DNA from: Saprospiraceae bacterium | GTDB taxonomy: Bacteria; Bacteroidota; Bacteroidia; Chitinophagales; Saprospiraceae | DNA: 64,000 nt | Assembly: GCA_016787575.1 (NCBI GenBank) | Contig: JAEUUO010000013.1 | Span: 124,001 to 188,000 of the forward strand | Direction: 5' to 3' | Shown here: piece after piece, positions 8,438 through 21,200 of the stretch | How positions within the stretch are numbered: position 1 is the stretch's first letter | How the letters are laid out: each line of letters starts with the position of its first letter | The notes under the pieces: generated by a model | Seen by the model: only the letters and a program-made list of their open reading frames with translations | Told to the model about the DNA's origin: nothing | Databases searched by the model: none | Program-made: the position numbers and the translations under genes

Positions 8438-9793
8438 ATGAAAAAATTAATTGAAACTTTAAAAAATATCTGGAGCATACAAGAGCTGAGGGATAAAATC
8501 ATTTATACTCTGACCTTGCTTATTATTTTCAGAGTTGGTTCATTTATTGTTTTGCCGGGTGTTGATCCTTCTATACTTAATCAAAAGGCTTCAAATTCTG
8601 CAAACAGCTTGTTTGGCTTGATTAACAGCTATACTGGTGGTGCATTTGATAAGGCATCTATTTTTGCCTTGGGAATTATGCCATACATTACGGCATCTAT
8701 CATAGTACAATTATTAGGCTTTGCAGTCCCTTATTTTCAAAGATTGCAACAAAAAGAAGGGGAGTCAGGCCGTAAAAAATTAAATCAAATAACCAGGATC
8801 CTTACCGTATTTATTACCCTTGTTCAAGGGGGTGGCTATTTGACTTACGTAAAATCAATGGGTGCGGTAGATCCTAATGTGAGTGCATTTATATTTTGGT
8901 TTTCAAACAGCATCATTCTGGCAACTGGTACAGTTTTCTGTATGTGGTTGGGTGAACGAATAACAGATCGGGGAATTGGAAATGGAACTTCCTTAATCAT
9001 CATGATTGGGATTATTGCTTCTTTGCCATCAGCCTTTGCATTTGAATTGAACTCACAGTCGTTTTTGCTTTTCTTATTGGAAATTATCATATTATTCCTA
9101 ATTGTAATTGCATGTATTTTAGTGATACAGGGAGTACGAAAAATTCCAATCCAATTTGCTAAGAGAATGGTTGGTAGAGGAACCGGTTCTATGCCTATGG
9201 CTACCAATCGGGATTACATTCCACTTAAAGTAAATGCTGCAGGTGTAATGCCTATCATTTTTGCTCAGGCAATCTTGTTTTTACCGCTCACAGCAGTCCA
9301 ATACATGACTTCTGATCCGACATTGGGTACCACCGGTGTCATGCATACCTTGACAGATCCGTATGGGTTTTGGCATAATTTTCTGACTTTTATTCTTGTT
9401 GTTGGGTTTACTTATATCTATACAGCATTGATTGTAAATCCACAGAATTATGCGGAGTACCTTAAAAGGCAAAATGCATTTATCCCAGGAATTAAACCTG
9501 GAGAAGATACAGAAGAGTACATTGACACAACAACAACCCGAATCACTTTGCCGGGAGCTATATTTTTAGGGTTTTTAACGATCCTTCCTTCAATAGCAGT
9601 TGTATTTGGAGTGAATCCACAGTTTGCTAGATTCTTTGGTGGATCTTCTGTTTTGATTATGGTTGGAGTTATTCTAGATACCTTGTCACAAGTAGAATCT
9701 TATTTATTGATGAGAAAATACGATGGCTTGGTTAAATCCGGAAGAATAGAAGGACGCTTTAGTCAGGGAGTTGGCCCGATAGTAAACGGTTAA
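8438..9793 (+). CDS. secY: Protein translocase subunit SecY
   Basis: A 451-residue inner-membrane channel of the Sec translocon. The sequence contains about ten hydrophobic segments, the early LTLLIIFRVGSFIVLPGV helix, the GIMPYITASIIVQLL region of helix 2, the cytoplasmic loop RRIP-like KIPIQFAKRMVGRG, and LNPQNYAEYLK-type loop NPQNYAEYLKRQNAFIPGI. The position in the spc operon after rplO is standard. The next gene is map; adenylate kinase, which often lies between them, is absent. Confidence 0.98.
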   Translation: MKKLIETLKNIWSIQELRDKIIYTLTLLIIFRVGSFIVLPGVDPSILNQKASNSANSLFGLINSYTGGAFDKASIFALGIMPYITASIIVQLLGFAVPYFQRLQQKEGESGRKKLNQITRILTVFITLVQGGGYLTYVKSMGAVDPNVSAFIFWFSNSIILATGTVFCMWLGERITDRGIGNGTSLIIMIGIIASLPSAFAFELNSQSFLLFLLEIIILFLIVIACILVIQGVRKIPIQFAKRMVGRGTGSMPMATNRDYIPLKVNAAGVMPIIFAQAILFLPLTAVQYMTSDPTLGTTGVMHTLTDPYGFWHNFLTFILVVGFTYIYTALIVNPQNYAEYLKRQNAFIPGIKPGEDTEEYIDTTTTRITLPGAIFLGFLTILPSIAVVFGVNPQFARFFGGSSVLIMVGVILDTLSQVESYLLMRKYDGLVKSGRIEGRFSQGVGPIVNG

Positions 9794-9805
9794 TAAAATT
9801 ATTGC

Positions 9806-10606
9806 ATGATTTACCTCAAAACTGAAGAGGAAATTGAAATCATGCGAATGAGTTCGCTGCTTGTTTGCGCAACCTTATCAGAAATAGCAACAATTTTAAA
9901 ACCTGGTATTTCCGGATTGGCCTTAGACAAAAAAGCTGAAGAATTTATTAGAGATCACAATGCAATTCCTGCTTTTAAGGGATTTCATGGCTTTCCAGCC
10001 AGCTTATGTATTTCAATTAATGAACAGGTAGTCCATGGGATCCCATCAAAAGAGCCAATTAAAGCAGGTGATGTGGTTTCCGTTGATTGTGGAGTTTGTT
10101 TGAATGGCTTTTATGGAGATTCTGCATACACTTTTGTGGTTGGTGAAGTGAGTGCCGATGTATTGCAATTGTTAAGGGTTACCATTGAATCATTGGAACT
10201 GGGAATTCAGGAAGCTAAATTTGGAAACAGGGTGGGTGATATTAGCCAGGCCATTCAAGACCATACGGAAGGTAAATATGGATATGGAGTTGTGCGAGAA
10301 TTGGTTGGGCATGGCATTGGAAAACAACTTCATGAGCCACCGGAAATTCCTAATTTTGGAAAAAAGGGACGTGGATTGGTTTTAAAAGAGGGTTTGGTCA
10401 TTGCAATTGAGCCCATGATTAATTTGGGAACCAGAAGAGTCAAGCAGTTAAAAGATGGTTGGACGATGGTTACCCAAGATAAAAAACCATCTGCTCATTT
10501 TGAGCATACGGTTGCCGTCCGAAGAGATGGGGGTGAAAAACTCTCAGATCATAAAATCATTGAAAAATCTGTGAAAAATAACATAGAATTGACAAAAATT
10601 GATTAA
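9806..10606 (+). CDS. map: Methionine aminopeptidase, type I
   Basis: This enzyme removes the initiator methionine from new proteins. The 266-residue protein has the expected metal ligands: D94 (VSVDCG), D105 (YGDSAYTF), H169 (GHGIG), E202 (IEPM) and E233 (HFEHTV), with the substrate His at about 78 (VVHGIP). It has no N-terminal zinc-finger extension. It lies between secY and infA and is probably part of the same transcript. Confidence 0.97.
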   Translation: MIYLKTEEEIEIMRMSSLLVCATLSEIATILKPGISGLALDKKAEEFIRDHNAIPAFKGFHGFPASLCISINEQVVHGIPSKEPIKAGDVVSVDCGVCLNGFYGDSAYTFVVGEVSADVLQLLRVTIESLELGIQEAKFGNRVGDISQAIQDHTEGKYGYGVVRELVGHGIGKQLHEPPEIPNFGKKGRGLVLKEGLVIAIEPMINLGTRRVKQLKDGWTMVTQDKKPSAHFEHTVAVRRDGGEKLSDHKIIEKSVKNNIELTKID

Positions 10607-10639
10607 AAAGATAGATATTTGCACTCCGAAAATTTTAAG

Positions 10640-10858
10640 ATGACCAAAAAGAACCTGATTACCCAGGATGGTACGATAGAAGAAGCACTTTCAAATGCCA
10701 TGTTTAGGGTTAGACTTCAGAACGATCATCTTATAATTGCGACAATTTCGGGCAAAATGCGGATGAATTATATAAGAATTCTTCCCGGTGACAAAGTATC
10801 GGTTGAAATGAGCCCATACGACTTGTCAAGGGGGAGAATTACCTATAGATATAAATAA
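10640..10858 (+). CDS. infA: Translation initiation factor IF-1
   Basis: A 72-residue OB-fold protein that blocks the A site during initiation. The segments [32 protein letters not shown] and the closing [11 protein letters not shown] are typical of IF-1. The ATG at 10640 is chosen over the in-frame TTG at 10619 because it gives the usual IF-1 start MTKKNLI. It is followed by rpmJ after 6 bases. Confidence 0.96.
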   Translation: MTKKNLITQDGTIEEALSNAMFRVRLQNDHLIIATISGKMRMNYIRILPGDKVSVEMSPYDLSRGRITYRYK

Positions 10859-10864
10859 AAAGAA

Positions 10865-10981
10865 ATGAAAGTAAGAACCTCCATTAAAAAAAGGACAGCT
10901 GACTGCAAATTTGTACGTCGGAAAGGCCGGTTGTATATCATCAACAAGAAAAATCCTAAATTCAAACAACGTCAAGGTTAA
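10865..10981 (+). CDS. rpmJ: 50S ribosomal protein L36 (zinc ligands lost)
   Basis: A 38-residue L36 from ATG at 10865 to TAA at 10979-10981. It starts [15 protein letters not shown] and ends NPKFKQRQG. Against the zinc-binding form (Cys11, Cys14, Cys27, His33 in E. coli) only the Cys at 14 is kept; the others are Thr, Asn and Phe. This is the zinc-free type that I recall as usual in Bacteroidota. It lies between infA and rpsM. Confidence 0.95.
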   Translation: MKVRTSIKKRTADCKFVRRKGRLYIINKKNPKFKQRQG

Positions 10982-10999
10982 TTCTAAACAAGAAATTCT

Positions 11000-11377
11000 A
11001 TGGCACGTATTGCAGGTGTTGATTTACCAAGAAATAAAAGGGGCGTTGTAGGCTTAACCTATATCTATGGGATAGGCTCGACGACTGCCAAAAACATATT
11101 GTCCAAAGTTGGAATCGGAGAAAGTGTCCGGGTTCAGGAATGGTCAAACGATCAAGTTCAGTCAATTGCAAAATTGATTCAGGAGGAAATTAAAGTAGAA
11201 GGAGAACTTCGTTCAGATGTCCAATTAAGCATTAAACGCTTAATGGATATTGCTTGTTACAGAGGAATCCGTCATAGAAAAGGGCTTCCGGTTCGGGGCC
11301 AGCGAACTAAAACCAACGCACGTACCAGAAAAGGAAAGCGTAAAACAGTCGCAAATAAGAAAAAAGCAACCAAGTAA
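11000..11377 (+). CDS. rpsM: 30S ribosomal protein S13
   Basis: A 125-residue S13 of the small-subunit head, which contacts tRNA and the large subunit. Diagnostic segments are [25 protein letters not shown] (split by the first turn), the [20 protein letters not shown] region and the basic C-terminal [17 protein letters not shown] tail. It opens the alpha part of the superoperon. Confidence 0.97.
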   Translation: MARIAGVDLPRNKRGVVGLTYIYGIGSTTAKNILSKVGIGESVRVQEWSNDQVQSIAKLIQEEIKVEGELRSDVQLSIKRLMDIACYRGIRHRKGLPVRGQRTKTNARTRKGKRKTVANKKKATK

Positions 11378-11398
11378 TTTTATTTATTCCATTCATTT

Positions 11399-11785
11399 AT
11401 GGCAAAAGGAAAAAAGGTTAAAAAAAGAAAAGTTAAAGTGGATTCTGATGGAATTGCATTCATTCAGGCTACTTTTAACAATATCATTATTTCATTGTGC
11501 AATAAAGCAGGTGAAGTTATTTCGTGGTCAAGCGCAGGTAGATCAGGTTTCAGGGGATCTAAAAAGAATACCCCATTTGCAGCACAAATGTCTGCCAATA
11601 CAGCAGCCGCTACTGCATTTGATGCCGGTATGCGCTCTGCAGAAGTATTTGTAAACGGACCTGGTTCAGGTCGTGAAGCTGCAATTCGTGCATTGGATAG
11701 TTCCGGTATTAAAATTACCAAAATTATTGACACGACTCCCATTCCACACAATGGTTGCAGACCACCTAAACATCGTAGAGTATAA
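11399..11785 (+). CDS. rpsK: 30S ribosomal protein S11
   Basis: A 128-residue S11 of the platform, near the E-site tRNA and mRNA. It has the [20 protein letters not shown] segment, [16 protein letters not shown] and the closing [13 protein letters not shown]. The N terminus is a lysine-rich stretch ([12 protein letters not shown]). It is 21 bases after rpsM and 24 before rpsD. Confidence 0.97.
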   Translation: MAKGKKVKKRKVKVDSDGIAFIQATFNNIIISLCNKAGEVISWSSAGRSGFRGSKKNTPFAAQMSANTAAATAFDAGMRSAEVFVNGPGSGREAAIRALDSSGIKITKIIDTTPIPHNGCRPPKHRRV

Positions 11786-11809
11786 TCCTTCAATAGTAGA
11801 AATTAAGAT

Positions 11810-12421
11810 ATGGCGAGATATACAGGCCCGGTAACTAAAAAATCAAGATCTTTCGGTCAGTCTTTGACTGGTTATGATAAATCTTTTGAAAAGAAAAAAT
11901 ATGCTCCGGGACAACACGGTCCTTCCCGTAAAAAGAAACAAAAATCCAATTACGCGTTGCAACTTATTGAAAAGCAAAAAGCGAAATATACCTATGGCGT
12001 TTTAGAACGTCAGTTTAGAAATATTTTTCACGATGCTCATAAAAAAGAAGGTGTAACGGGTGAAAACTTATTTCAATACTTGGAAGCCCGTCTTGACAAT
12101 ACTGTTTACCGTATGGGAATTGCACCAACACGGAAGGGAGCCCGTCAAATGGTTTCACACCGCCACATAAATGTGAATGGCAAATTGGTAAACATTCCTT
12201 CATTCCGTTTAAAACCGGGCGATGTATTGACCGTGAGAGGAAAATCTCAAGGCTTGGAATTTATCAAACACAATGTTGCTCAAAAAACCGATACACGCAA
12301 ATTTCCTTGGTTGGAATGGAATGCTGATAAAATGGAAGGGAAGTTTCTTCAATATCCTAACCGCGATCAGGTACCTGAACCAATCAACGAACAATTGATT
12401 GTCGAGTTGTATTCTAAGTAA
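11810..12421 (+). CDS. rpsD: 30S ribosomal protein S4 (zinc-free type)
   Basis: A 203-residue S4, the first protein to bind 16S rRNA, and in E. coli the repressor of the alpha operon. It starts [16 protein letters not shown], has the [10 protein letters not shown] motif without the zinc-binding cysteines, and an S4 RNA-binding domain at about 95-160 ([13 protein letters not shown], then [10 protein letters not shown]). It precedes rpoA by 29 bases. Confidence 0.97.
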   Translation: MARYTGPVTKKSRSFGQSLTGYDKSFEKKKYAPGQHGPSRKKKQKSNYALQLIEKQKAKYTYGVLERQFRNIFHDAHKKEGVTGENLFQYLEARLDNTVYRMGIAPTRKGARQMVSHRHINVNGKLVNIPSFRLKPGDVLTVRGKSQGLEFIKHNVAQKTDTRKFPWLEWNADKMEGKFLQYPNRDQVPEPINEQLIVELYSK

Positions 12422-12450
12422 TCCATATTAATAATAAAAACGTTCACAAC

Positions 12451-13449
12451 ATGAGTATTCTTAACTTTCAAAAGCCGGATCAAATCATTCTTCAAAAATC
12501 AACCGACTTTGAAGGTACTTTTGAATTTAAGCCGTTGGAACCTGGATTCGGACAAACAATTGGAAATTCTTTGAGAAGAATTCTATTGTCGTCCCTTGAA
12601 GGCTTTGCCATCTCCAACGTACGTATTGCCGGCGTTGAGCATGAATTTGCAACCATTAAAGGGGTTATGGAAGATGTGGTTGAAATTATTCTGAATTTAA
12701 AACAGGTTCGCTTAAAACCACTCATGGATGCTAATACCATCAAGGAGGAAAAAATCTACATCACCATCAGTGGAAAAGATAAATTTACCGCCGGAGATTT
12801 AGAAAATAGCACCAATGTATTTAAAGTTACCAATCCTGACCTGATCATCTGTCGAATGGAGCCATTCGTGAATTTGGAATTGGAATTAACCATTACCAAA
12901 GGCCGTGGATACATGCCAGCTGATGAAATGATTACAAAAGAATTACCTATTGGGATCATTCCGGTTGATGCAATTTATACACCTATACAAAAAGTAACTT
13001 ACAGCATTTCAAATACCAGGGTTGGACAAAAAACGGATTATGAAAAATTGATTCTGGAAGTTAAAACCGACGGAACAATTCACCCGGAAGAAGCTGTTAA
13101 AGAAGCAGCACGCATTATGATTCAGCATCTGATGTTGATCACGGATGAAAACATCACATTTGAAGATGCAGTTCGTAAAGAAGATACGATAGTCGACGAA
13201 CATGTACTTCACATGCGTAAATTATTAAAAACACCATTGGAAGATTTAGATTTATCAGTTCGTGCTTACAACTGTTTAAAAGCTGCTAAAATTAATTCAT
13301 TAGCAGAAATGGTAAAGTATGACACCCACGAATTGCTTAAATTCAGGAATTTTGGAAAAAAATCACTGGTGGAAATTGAAGAATTATTACAAACTAAAAA
13401 CCTGAGCTTTGGAATGGATCTTTCCAAGTATAAATTGGACGAAGATTAA
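12451..13449 (+). CDS. rpoA: RNA polymerase subunit alpha
   Basis: A 332-residue alpha subunit that dimerises to nucleate RNA polymerase assembly. The N-terminal domain holds the [20 protein letters not shown] dimer segment, and the C-terminal domain (about 250-325) has [20 protein letters not shown] and [19 protein letters not shown], used for activator and UP-element contacts. It lies between rpsD and rplQ as usual. Confidence 0.98.
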   Translation: MSILNFQKPDQIILQKSTDFEGTFEFKPLEPGFGQTIGNSLRRILLSSLEGFAISNVRIAGVEHEFATIKGVMEDVVEIILNLKQVRLKPLMDANTIKEEKIYITISGKDKFTAGDLENSTNVFKVTNPDLIICRMEPFVNLELELTITKGRGYMPADEMITKELPIGIIPVDAIYTPIQKVTYSISNTRVGQKTDYEKLILEVKTDGTIHPEEAVKEAARIMIQHLMLITDENITFEDAVRKEDTIVDEHVLHMRKLLKTPLEDLDLSVRAYNCLKAAKINSLAEMVKYDTHELLKFRNFGKKSLVEIEELLQTKNLSFGMDLSKYKLDED

Positions 13450-13478
13450 TTTTTAAACTCTGAGCATAAACTAATATC

Positions 13479-13976
13479 ATGCGACACGGAAAAGCATTTA
13501 ATCATTTAGGTAGAAAAAAAGGACATCGGGTAGCATTGCTAAGAAACCTGGCTTCTGCATTAATTAAACACAAACGTATCAATACAACGCTTGCTAAAGC
13601 AAAAGCTTTAAGAGTATTTATTGAGCCACTAATGACAAAATCCAAAAGCAATACCACCCATTCCAGAAGAACGGTATTTAGCTATTTGCAGGATAAAGAT
13701 TCTATTACTGAATTATTTGGAACTGTTGCTGGTAAAATAGCAACGAGACCGGGTGGTTATACCCGTGTGATTCGGACCGGATTTAGGAAGGGTGATGGTG
13801 CTGAAATGGCAATGATTGAAATGGTTGATTTTAATGAAATTATGGTTTCTGCATCTCAATCTAAAGCGCCAACCGCTGAAGTTAAAAAGACTCGTAGAGG
13901 AAGAACTAAAAAATCAGATTCAAGCAATCCATCGGTTGAAACCGGTGAGACAGTTGGTACTGATGTGAAGGAATAA
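13479..13976 (+). CDS. rplQ: 50S ribosomal protein L17 with C-terminal extension
   Basis: L17 near the exit tunnel. The first 120 residues are standard ([55 protein letters not shown]). The last about 40 residues form an unstructured basic-then-acidic tail ([18 protein letters not shown] and an acidic end), a common Bacteroidota feature. It is the last gene of the superoperon and is followed at once by a strong terminator. Confidence 0.97.
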   Translation: MRHGKAFNHLGRKKGHRVALLRNLASALIKHKRINTTLAKAKALRVFIEPLMTKSKSNTTHSRRTVFSYLQDKDSITELFGTVAGKIATRPGGYTRVIRTGFRKGDGAEMAMIEMVDFNEIMVSASQSKAPTAEVKKTRRGRTKKSDSSNPSVETGETVGTDVKE

Positions 13977-13982
13977 ATTTGA

Positions 13983-14008
13983 AAGCGGCTTAAGCCGCTT
14001 TTTTTTTG
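13983..14008 (+). terminator. Rho-independent terminator of the ribosomal superoperon
   Basis: The palindrome AAGCGGCTTAAGCCGCTT (13983-14000) forms a GC-rich stem and runs into an unbroken T tract of about eight bases. It starts 7 bases after the rplQ stop and separates the superoperon from carA. Confidence 0.9.
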
Positions 14009-14045
14009 TACATACAAAATCAAACAGCATTCAAAGAATGCTTTA

Positions 14046-14053
14046 TATATTTG
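14046..14053 (+). promoter_or_regulatory. Possible -7 box upstream of carA
   Basis: TATATTTG fits the Bacteroidota -7 consensus TAnnTTTG and lies 26 bases before the carA ATG, downstream of the rplQ terminator. No TTG was found at the expected -33 distance, so this is only a partial match. Confidence 0.4.
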
Positions 14054-14078
14054 TGAAAATCTAATATAATTATTTTAT

Positions 14079-16488
<2,410 letters not shown>

Positions 16489-16522
16489 ATATTATATATA
16501 TTTGCCTTATATTCCTGTGATT

Positions 16523-16834
16523 GTGTCTCAAAAGAAGAAAACGATCCCCATAATTACCTTTATACCTCATTGGATAGCTATCCATAAGTATTGGTTGACA
16601 TCAGTGTCATTTCTGGTATATATGTTTTTTTTTGACCAATATAGGATCCCCGTAGCATTTAAAATTTATTCAAATCTTAAAATGCTTGAAAAGGAACGCG
16701 ACGATTTTCAAAAATTAATCGTAAAAGTTCGCGACGATAAGCGTGATTTTGAGAATAATTATGAGAAATTTGCGCGCGAAAAGTATTACATGTCCAAATC
16801 TGATGAGGATGTGTTTATAATCGAGAATAAGTAA
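16523..16834 (+). CDS. DivIC/FtsB-like septum formation initiator
   Basis: A small single-pass membrane protein with the FtsB/DivIC layout: a short basic N terminus, one membrane segment (about YWLTSVSFLVYMFFF), then a charged coiled coil (LKMLEKERDDFQKLIVKVRD) and the closing FAREKYYMSKSDEDVFIIE, which matches the typical ARE-x-Y-x-M-KxxGE pattern. It would act with FtsL and FtsQ in divisome assembly. No ATG exists before the membrane segment. Possible starts are TTG 16478, TTG 16502, GTG 16517 and GTG 16523; the last is chosen tentatively (103 residues). Confidence 0.8.
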   Translation: MSQKKKTIPIITFIPHWIAIHKYWLTSVSFLVYMFFFDQYRIPVAFKIYSNLKMLEKERDDFQKLIVKVRDDKRDFENNYEKFAREKYYMSKSDEDVFIIENK

Positions 16835-16849
16835 ATACAATTTAACAAC

Positions 16850-17722
16850 ATGGCGGTATTGGTTGGATCCCATTCCAGGGTTTTGGTTCAGGGATTTACA
16901 GGAAAAGAAGGGAGCTTTCATGCAGAACAAATGATTGCTTACGGTACAAATGTAATAGGTGGCGTAACGCCCGGAAAAGGCGGTCAAAGTCACTTGGACC
17001 GTCCAGTTTTTAATACTGTTTTGGATGCTGTAAAGCAAGCAGACGCAAATACCTCAATTATTTTTGTGCCTCCAGCATTTGCAGCCGATGCGATTATGGA
17101 GGCTGCAGAAGCAGGAATCGGAGTAATTGTTTGTATTACGGAAGGGGTGCCGATTCAGGACATGATTAAAGTAAAGGAATACATTAAAAATTATGCGTGT
17201 CGACTGATAGGACCAAATTGCCCTGGAATCATAACACCGGGAGAAGCTAAAATTGGGATCATGCCTGGATTTATACATCAAAAAGGCCATATTGGCATCG
17301 TATCTAGATCAGGTACCTTGACCTATGAGGCCGTTGATCAGGTAACTAAAGCAGGAATGGGGCAGTCAACTTGCATTGGTATTGGAGGAGATCCAATACC
17401 CGGAACAACCACCCTGGAAGCTGTTCAATTATTGATGGCTGATTATCAAACTGAAGGCATTATCATGATTGGAGAAATTGGTGGAAATATGGAAACGGAA
17501 GCCGCTGAATGGATTAAAGAATATGGCACCAAACCTGTTGTTGGATTTATAGCTGGGCAAACAGCACCAAAAGGACGTAAAATGGGTCATGCCGGTGCAA
17601 TCATTGGAGGTAAAGCAGATACCGCCGAAGCAAAAATGGAAATCATGGCAGCATGTGGAATTCATGTGGTTCAGTCACCTGCTGACATTGGAATCACAAT
17701 GAAACGCGTTTTAGGAAAATAA
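16850..17722 (+). CDS. sucD: Succinate-CoA ligase subunit alpha
   Basis: The 290-residue alpha subunit of succinyl-CoA synthetase, which makes ATP or GTP in the TCA cycle. It has the CoA-binding Rossmann domain ([18 protein letters not shown]), [20 protein letters not shown], the [10 protein letters not shown] motif and the phosphohistidine region GHAGAIIGG. The beta subunit gene sucC is not adjacent. The gene is 15 bases after the divIC-like gene and convergent with crtZ. Confidence 0.97.
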   Translation: MAVLVGSHSRVLVQGFTGKEGSFHAEQMIAYGTNVIGGVTPGKGGQSHLDRPVFNTVLDAVKQADANTSIIFVPPAFAADAIMEAAEAGIGVIVCITEGVPIQDMIKVKEYIKNYACRLIGPNCPGIITPGEAKIGIMPGFIHQKGHIGIVSRSGTLTYEAVDQVTKAGMGQSTCIGIGGDPIPGTTTLEAVQLLMADYQTEGIIMIGEIGGNMETEAAEWIKEYGTKPVVGFIAGQTAPKGRKMGHAGAIIGGKADTAEAKMEIMAACGIHVVQSPADIGITMKRVLGK

Positions 17723-17729
17723 TTTCGAG

Positions 17730-18203
17730 CTAGTTTGTTGTTAAATTTTTCCTTTTAGAGAAATAACGAGGATTTACCAACAGCATTCCAAAAGATTCAC
17801 AATCTTCTTTTGTCTGCCTGGCATGGTGTGCTCCATGAGCCTTTAAAACTGCCTTGGAGTAAGGATTATCCAGTTGTTTAAACCAGTTAAATCTCCTGTG
17901 GATATACACATCATGAACCAAAAAATAACAGAGTCCATAAATTGATATTCCAATGCCTATATACAACAAAAATCGGTAATCAGGGTACAGCGATCCAGCC
18001 ATATAACAAATCATGGAAGGAATGGCAAAAACTAAAAAGAAGCGATCGTTCTTTTCCCAAAAGCCTGTTTTCATTTGATGTGGTTTGTGATGGTCTTCGT
18101 GCCAGGACCATAAAATACCATGCATGATAAACTTGTGTGTAAACCAGGCTACAAATTCCATTGCCAAAAAAGACAGCACAATTAAACTGATATTTGTAAG
18201 CAT
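17730..18203 (-). CDS. crtZ: Beta-carotene hydroxylase (CrtZ type)
   Basis: An integral-membrane di-iron hydroxylase that adds OH to the beta-ionone rings of carotenoids, leading to zeaxanthin. The four histidine clusters are present: HKFIMHG, WSWHEDHH, HDVYIHRRF and HGAHH. Four hydrophobic segments are seen. The start at 18203 (MLTNISLIVLSFLAMEFV) matches the family better than the ATG at 18227, which would add eight residues. No other carotenoid genes are nearby, so it stands alone between sucD (convergent) and a sensor kinase. Confidence 0.9.
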   Translation of the reverse strand: MLTNISLIVLSFLAMEFVAWFTHKFIMHGILWSWHEDHHKPHQMKTGFWEKNDRFFLVFAIPSMICYMAGSLYPDYRFLLYIGIGISIYGLCYFLVHDVYIHRRFNWFKQLDNPYSKAVLKAHGAHHARQTKEDCESFGMLLVNPRYFSKRKNLTTN

Positions 18204-18259
18204 AAAAGGGGTATTGTATATATACAAATCATGTTCTGTATTGTTTATTTTAACTGGAA

Positions 18260-21200
18260 CTAATCGCCATCAATAGAATCTTCAAATTGATTCGGTACAG
18301 AACGCATCAAGGGCAACTCAATGTAAAAACTAGTTCCCACACCCGGTATGGTTTTAAAATAAATGCGACCGTTAGCCGACTCAATTATTTGTTGACACAT
18401 AGCAAGTCCCAATCCTGTCCCTGAACTCTTTGATGTAAAATTAGGAAGGAAAACTTTTGATTGCAGATCTTCAGGGATTCCTGTTCCATTGTCTCTAACC
18501 ATAATGATTGCATTTTTTGAATTTGCATCCAATTGAATATCAATATGGCCGCGTTTGGATTCCGGAATAGCCTGAATGGCATTATTTATCAAATTGTTCA
18601 AAACTCGTATGATTTGATTTTTATCGGCAAAAACAAATAACTCATCAATAGGGACGGACAACAGGATGTCTATGTCATCCCGTTTGCGAAATAAATCATG
18701 CACCGATGAAACAATTTCATTTAATACAATTTTCTCATTTTCAGCGGTGGGCATTTTTGCAAAATTGCTAAACTCCGTAGCGATCTTAGTCAAATTGTCA
18801 ATTTGTTCAATTAAGGTTAAACTGACTTTCTGAGCCATTTCTTTTACATCATCTGCACCCGAACGAATGTGTTGTTGTAAATACTGAATGCTCAGCTTCA
18901 TAGGAGTCAACGGATTTTTAATTTCATGTGCAACTTGTTTTGCCATTTCTCGCCAGGCGCTGTCCCGCTCAGATTTTGCCAGTAATTGTGCACTTTCATC
19001 CAATTGGCCGACCATCTGATTGTAATTGCTAATTAATTCACCGATTTCATCTTGCCCGCTCCATTCTAATTTTTCATTAGTTTTTCCCAAACGAATTTGT
19101 CTGATTTTATTGCCCAGGTTAACCAATGGTGCTGTAATAGAATTTGCCAATAAAGTTGCCAAACTGGCTGCAATTAAAAATAAAAAAACATAAATATTGA
19201 GCAAGGTGTTAATCAAATTTGCAAGACGGTTTCCAGATTTGCTTTCTTGTGAATCTTTCGCTTCTACTTGAAGAATTGCAATCCGTTTGTTGTTGTAAAA
19301 CAAATTCCGATAAGCATTCAAATCCTCTCCCGCATTTTCTGTTATTGAAATATCTTCAGAAAAACTGGGATAACTGAAAAATACATTAGGATCAATTAAT
19401 TTAAAAATTGGATCCGGCTCCGATTGATTGAGTGCATATACTTTTTCTTCGACCCCTTTTGTATTAAATAAATTGACATTAAAATCAACCATTTGGCTTG
19501 AGCGACGTATTTGATCAGCTAATATCAATTTTGCATCTTCTGCAGAATCAGAGTTTCGGATAGTGGATTCCAGAAAATTGCAAAGATTGTTGGTTTTGCT
19601 TTCCAGATTTTCTCTGAATATCTGATCTTCTGATTGGCGTGTAAAAAATACGGTGGTGATTGCAATGATTAAAAAACTGATTACGATTCCTAAAATTACA
19701 TAAAACTGAATCCTGTTTTTTAGCGAAGGTTTATCTTGAAATGTTATCTGTAATCCATCAGGCAAGAATGGCAAACGCTGGTGGATTAAACTAATTAAAT
19801 AGGAAATCAAAATCAATACAGTAAATAAATAGGAAAACAACGAAATCCCCTTAAGAGTGGATTCCAATGGATTGCTGATGACAAGGTATTGATTGGACTT
19901 TGAACGTGTGTAAAGTACATCTTTGTCACCTTGAATGACATGCCGTATGCTGTCTTTATATAAAATTTTCTGTACTTGTTCGATTGAAGGCTTGTAAACA
20001 TTGCTGGAATATTTTAAAAAGCGATCTTCAAAAAAATAAAGGTCGTATTGATTCGTAGTACAGTTTTGAATTAATTCCGGAACACAATCTTGTCTGATTT
20101 TAATGCATTCAACATATTGTTGGATCATTTGATTTTTTACAAAACGTTTTTTTTGATTTTGAAAATGAAAAATCATGCTGGCATTTAAAATGCTGATTAC
20201 AATAATCCAAGAAATCAACCATAGGATATTTTTTTGATAATCTTCTGAAAAGAAATCCTGCATCCAAATAATAATAGATACACCGAGGAAAAATGTAAGC
20301 AATCCGATGTTGATATTTGATTGATAAATAAACCCGGCAAGAGCTAGAAAAGATAGTAGATAAATTAAAATTTTATGACGAAAAAGCAATTCAAAACTAG
20401 CTGTACTAAGGGTAAGTTTATTGGTAATTAAAAAAATGGCTAGAAGCGCGATCAATAAATCGAAAAGTAAAATATAATTTTCTGCTTCAATTGAAAAAAT
20501 ATTATTTAAATCAAAATAGAAATCGGAATGAATAAAGACAGCGCTAAAAATAAAACAATAAATTACCAGGGCAATGATGGAAGCAAAATAATTGAAGAAT
20601 ACAATCCCAAATCTAAATTTAATCAAACTTTGACTATTATCTATGTTGGCATATTTATAAAAGAAAAAACATAAATGGAAAAATATTCCGGTAAAAACAG
20701 TAAACTCAAATAAGGTATAGTCGTAAAATCGTGTATGTACTAATTTATCAGTCAGCATGCTGTGATAAAAATCATTTTGATGGACTATCCATTGACACAT
20801 GCTTGCGGTTACCAATACTCCTGTAATCAAGATGAGATTCGCCCAGGGATAATTTCCCCGGTTAAAAAATTCCCGTGCAATTCGATGAAAGGGGATGTAA
20901 AAAATGACAAGCGTCAATAAGTAAAAAATGATCAAGGCATTTCCATAATACGGGGCGAGGAAAGGGCCATCTATGTTTAAATAAAACAAGGGTCTTTTGG
21001 AATTTGAATTGGCAAAAATTGGTAGGTCCTTTTGAGATTTCCGAATTTTTGACAAAACATAGCCTTGCCTTATATCTTGTGTACTTGTAATTGGAAATTG
21101 TCTGATGCAAACCAATTTATTGCTATCTTCTGCAAGTTGATTTGCCAGCATTAGAAAATAGCTGCCGTCATATTGTATCAGCGAAAGGCTATCCTGATTT

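Noticed and set aside
11250..11654. Open reading frame overlapping rpsM and rpsK in another frame
   Set aside because: Both overlapped genes are certain ribosomal proteins, and the alternative frame has no family resemblance.
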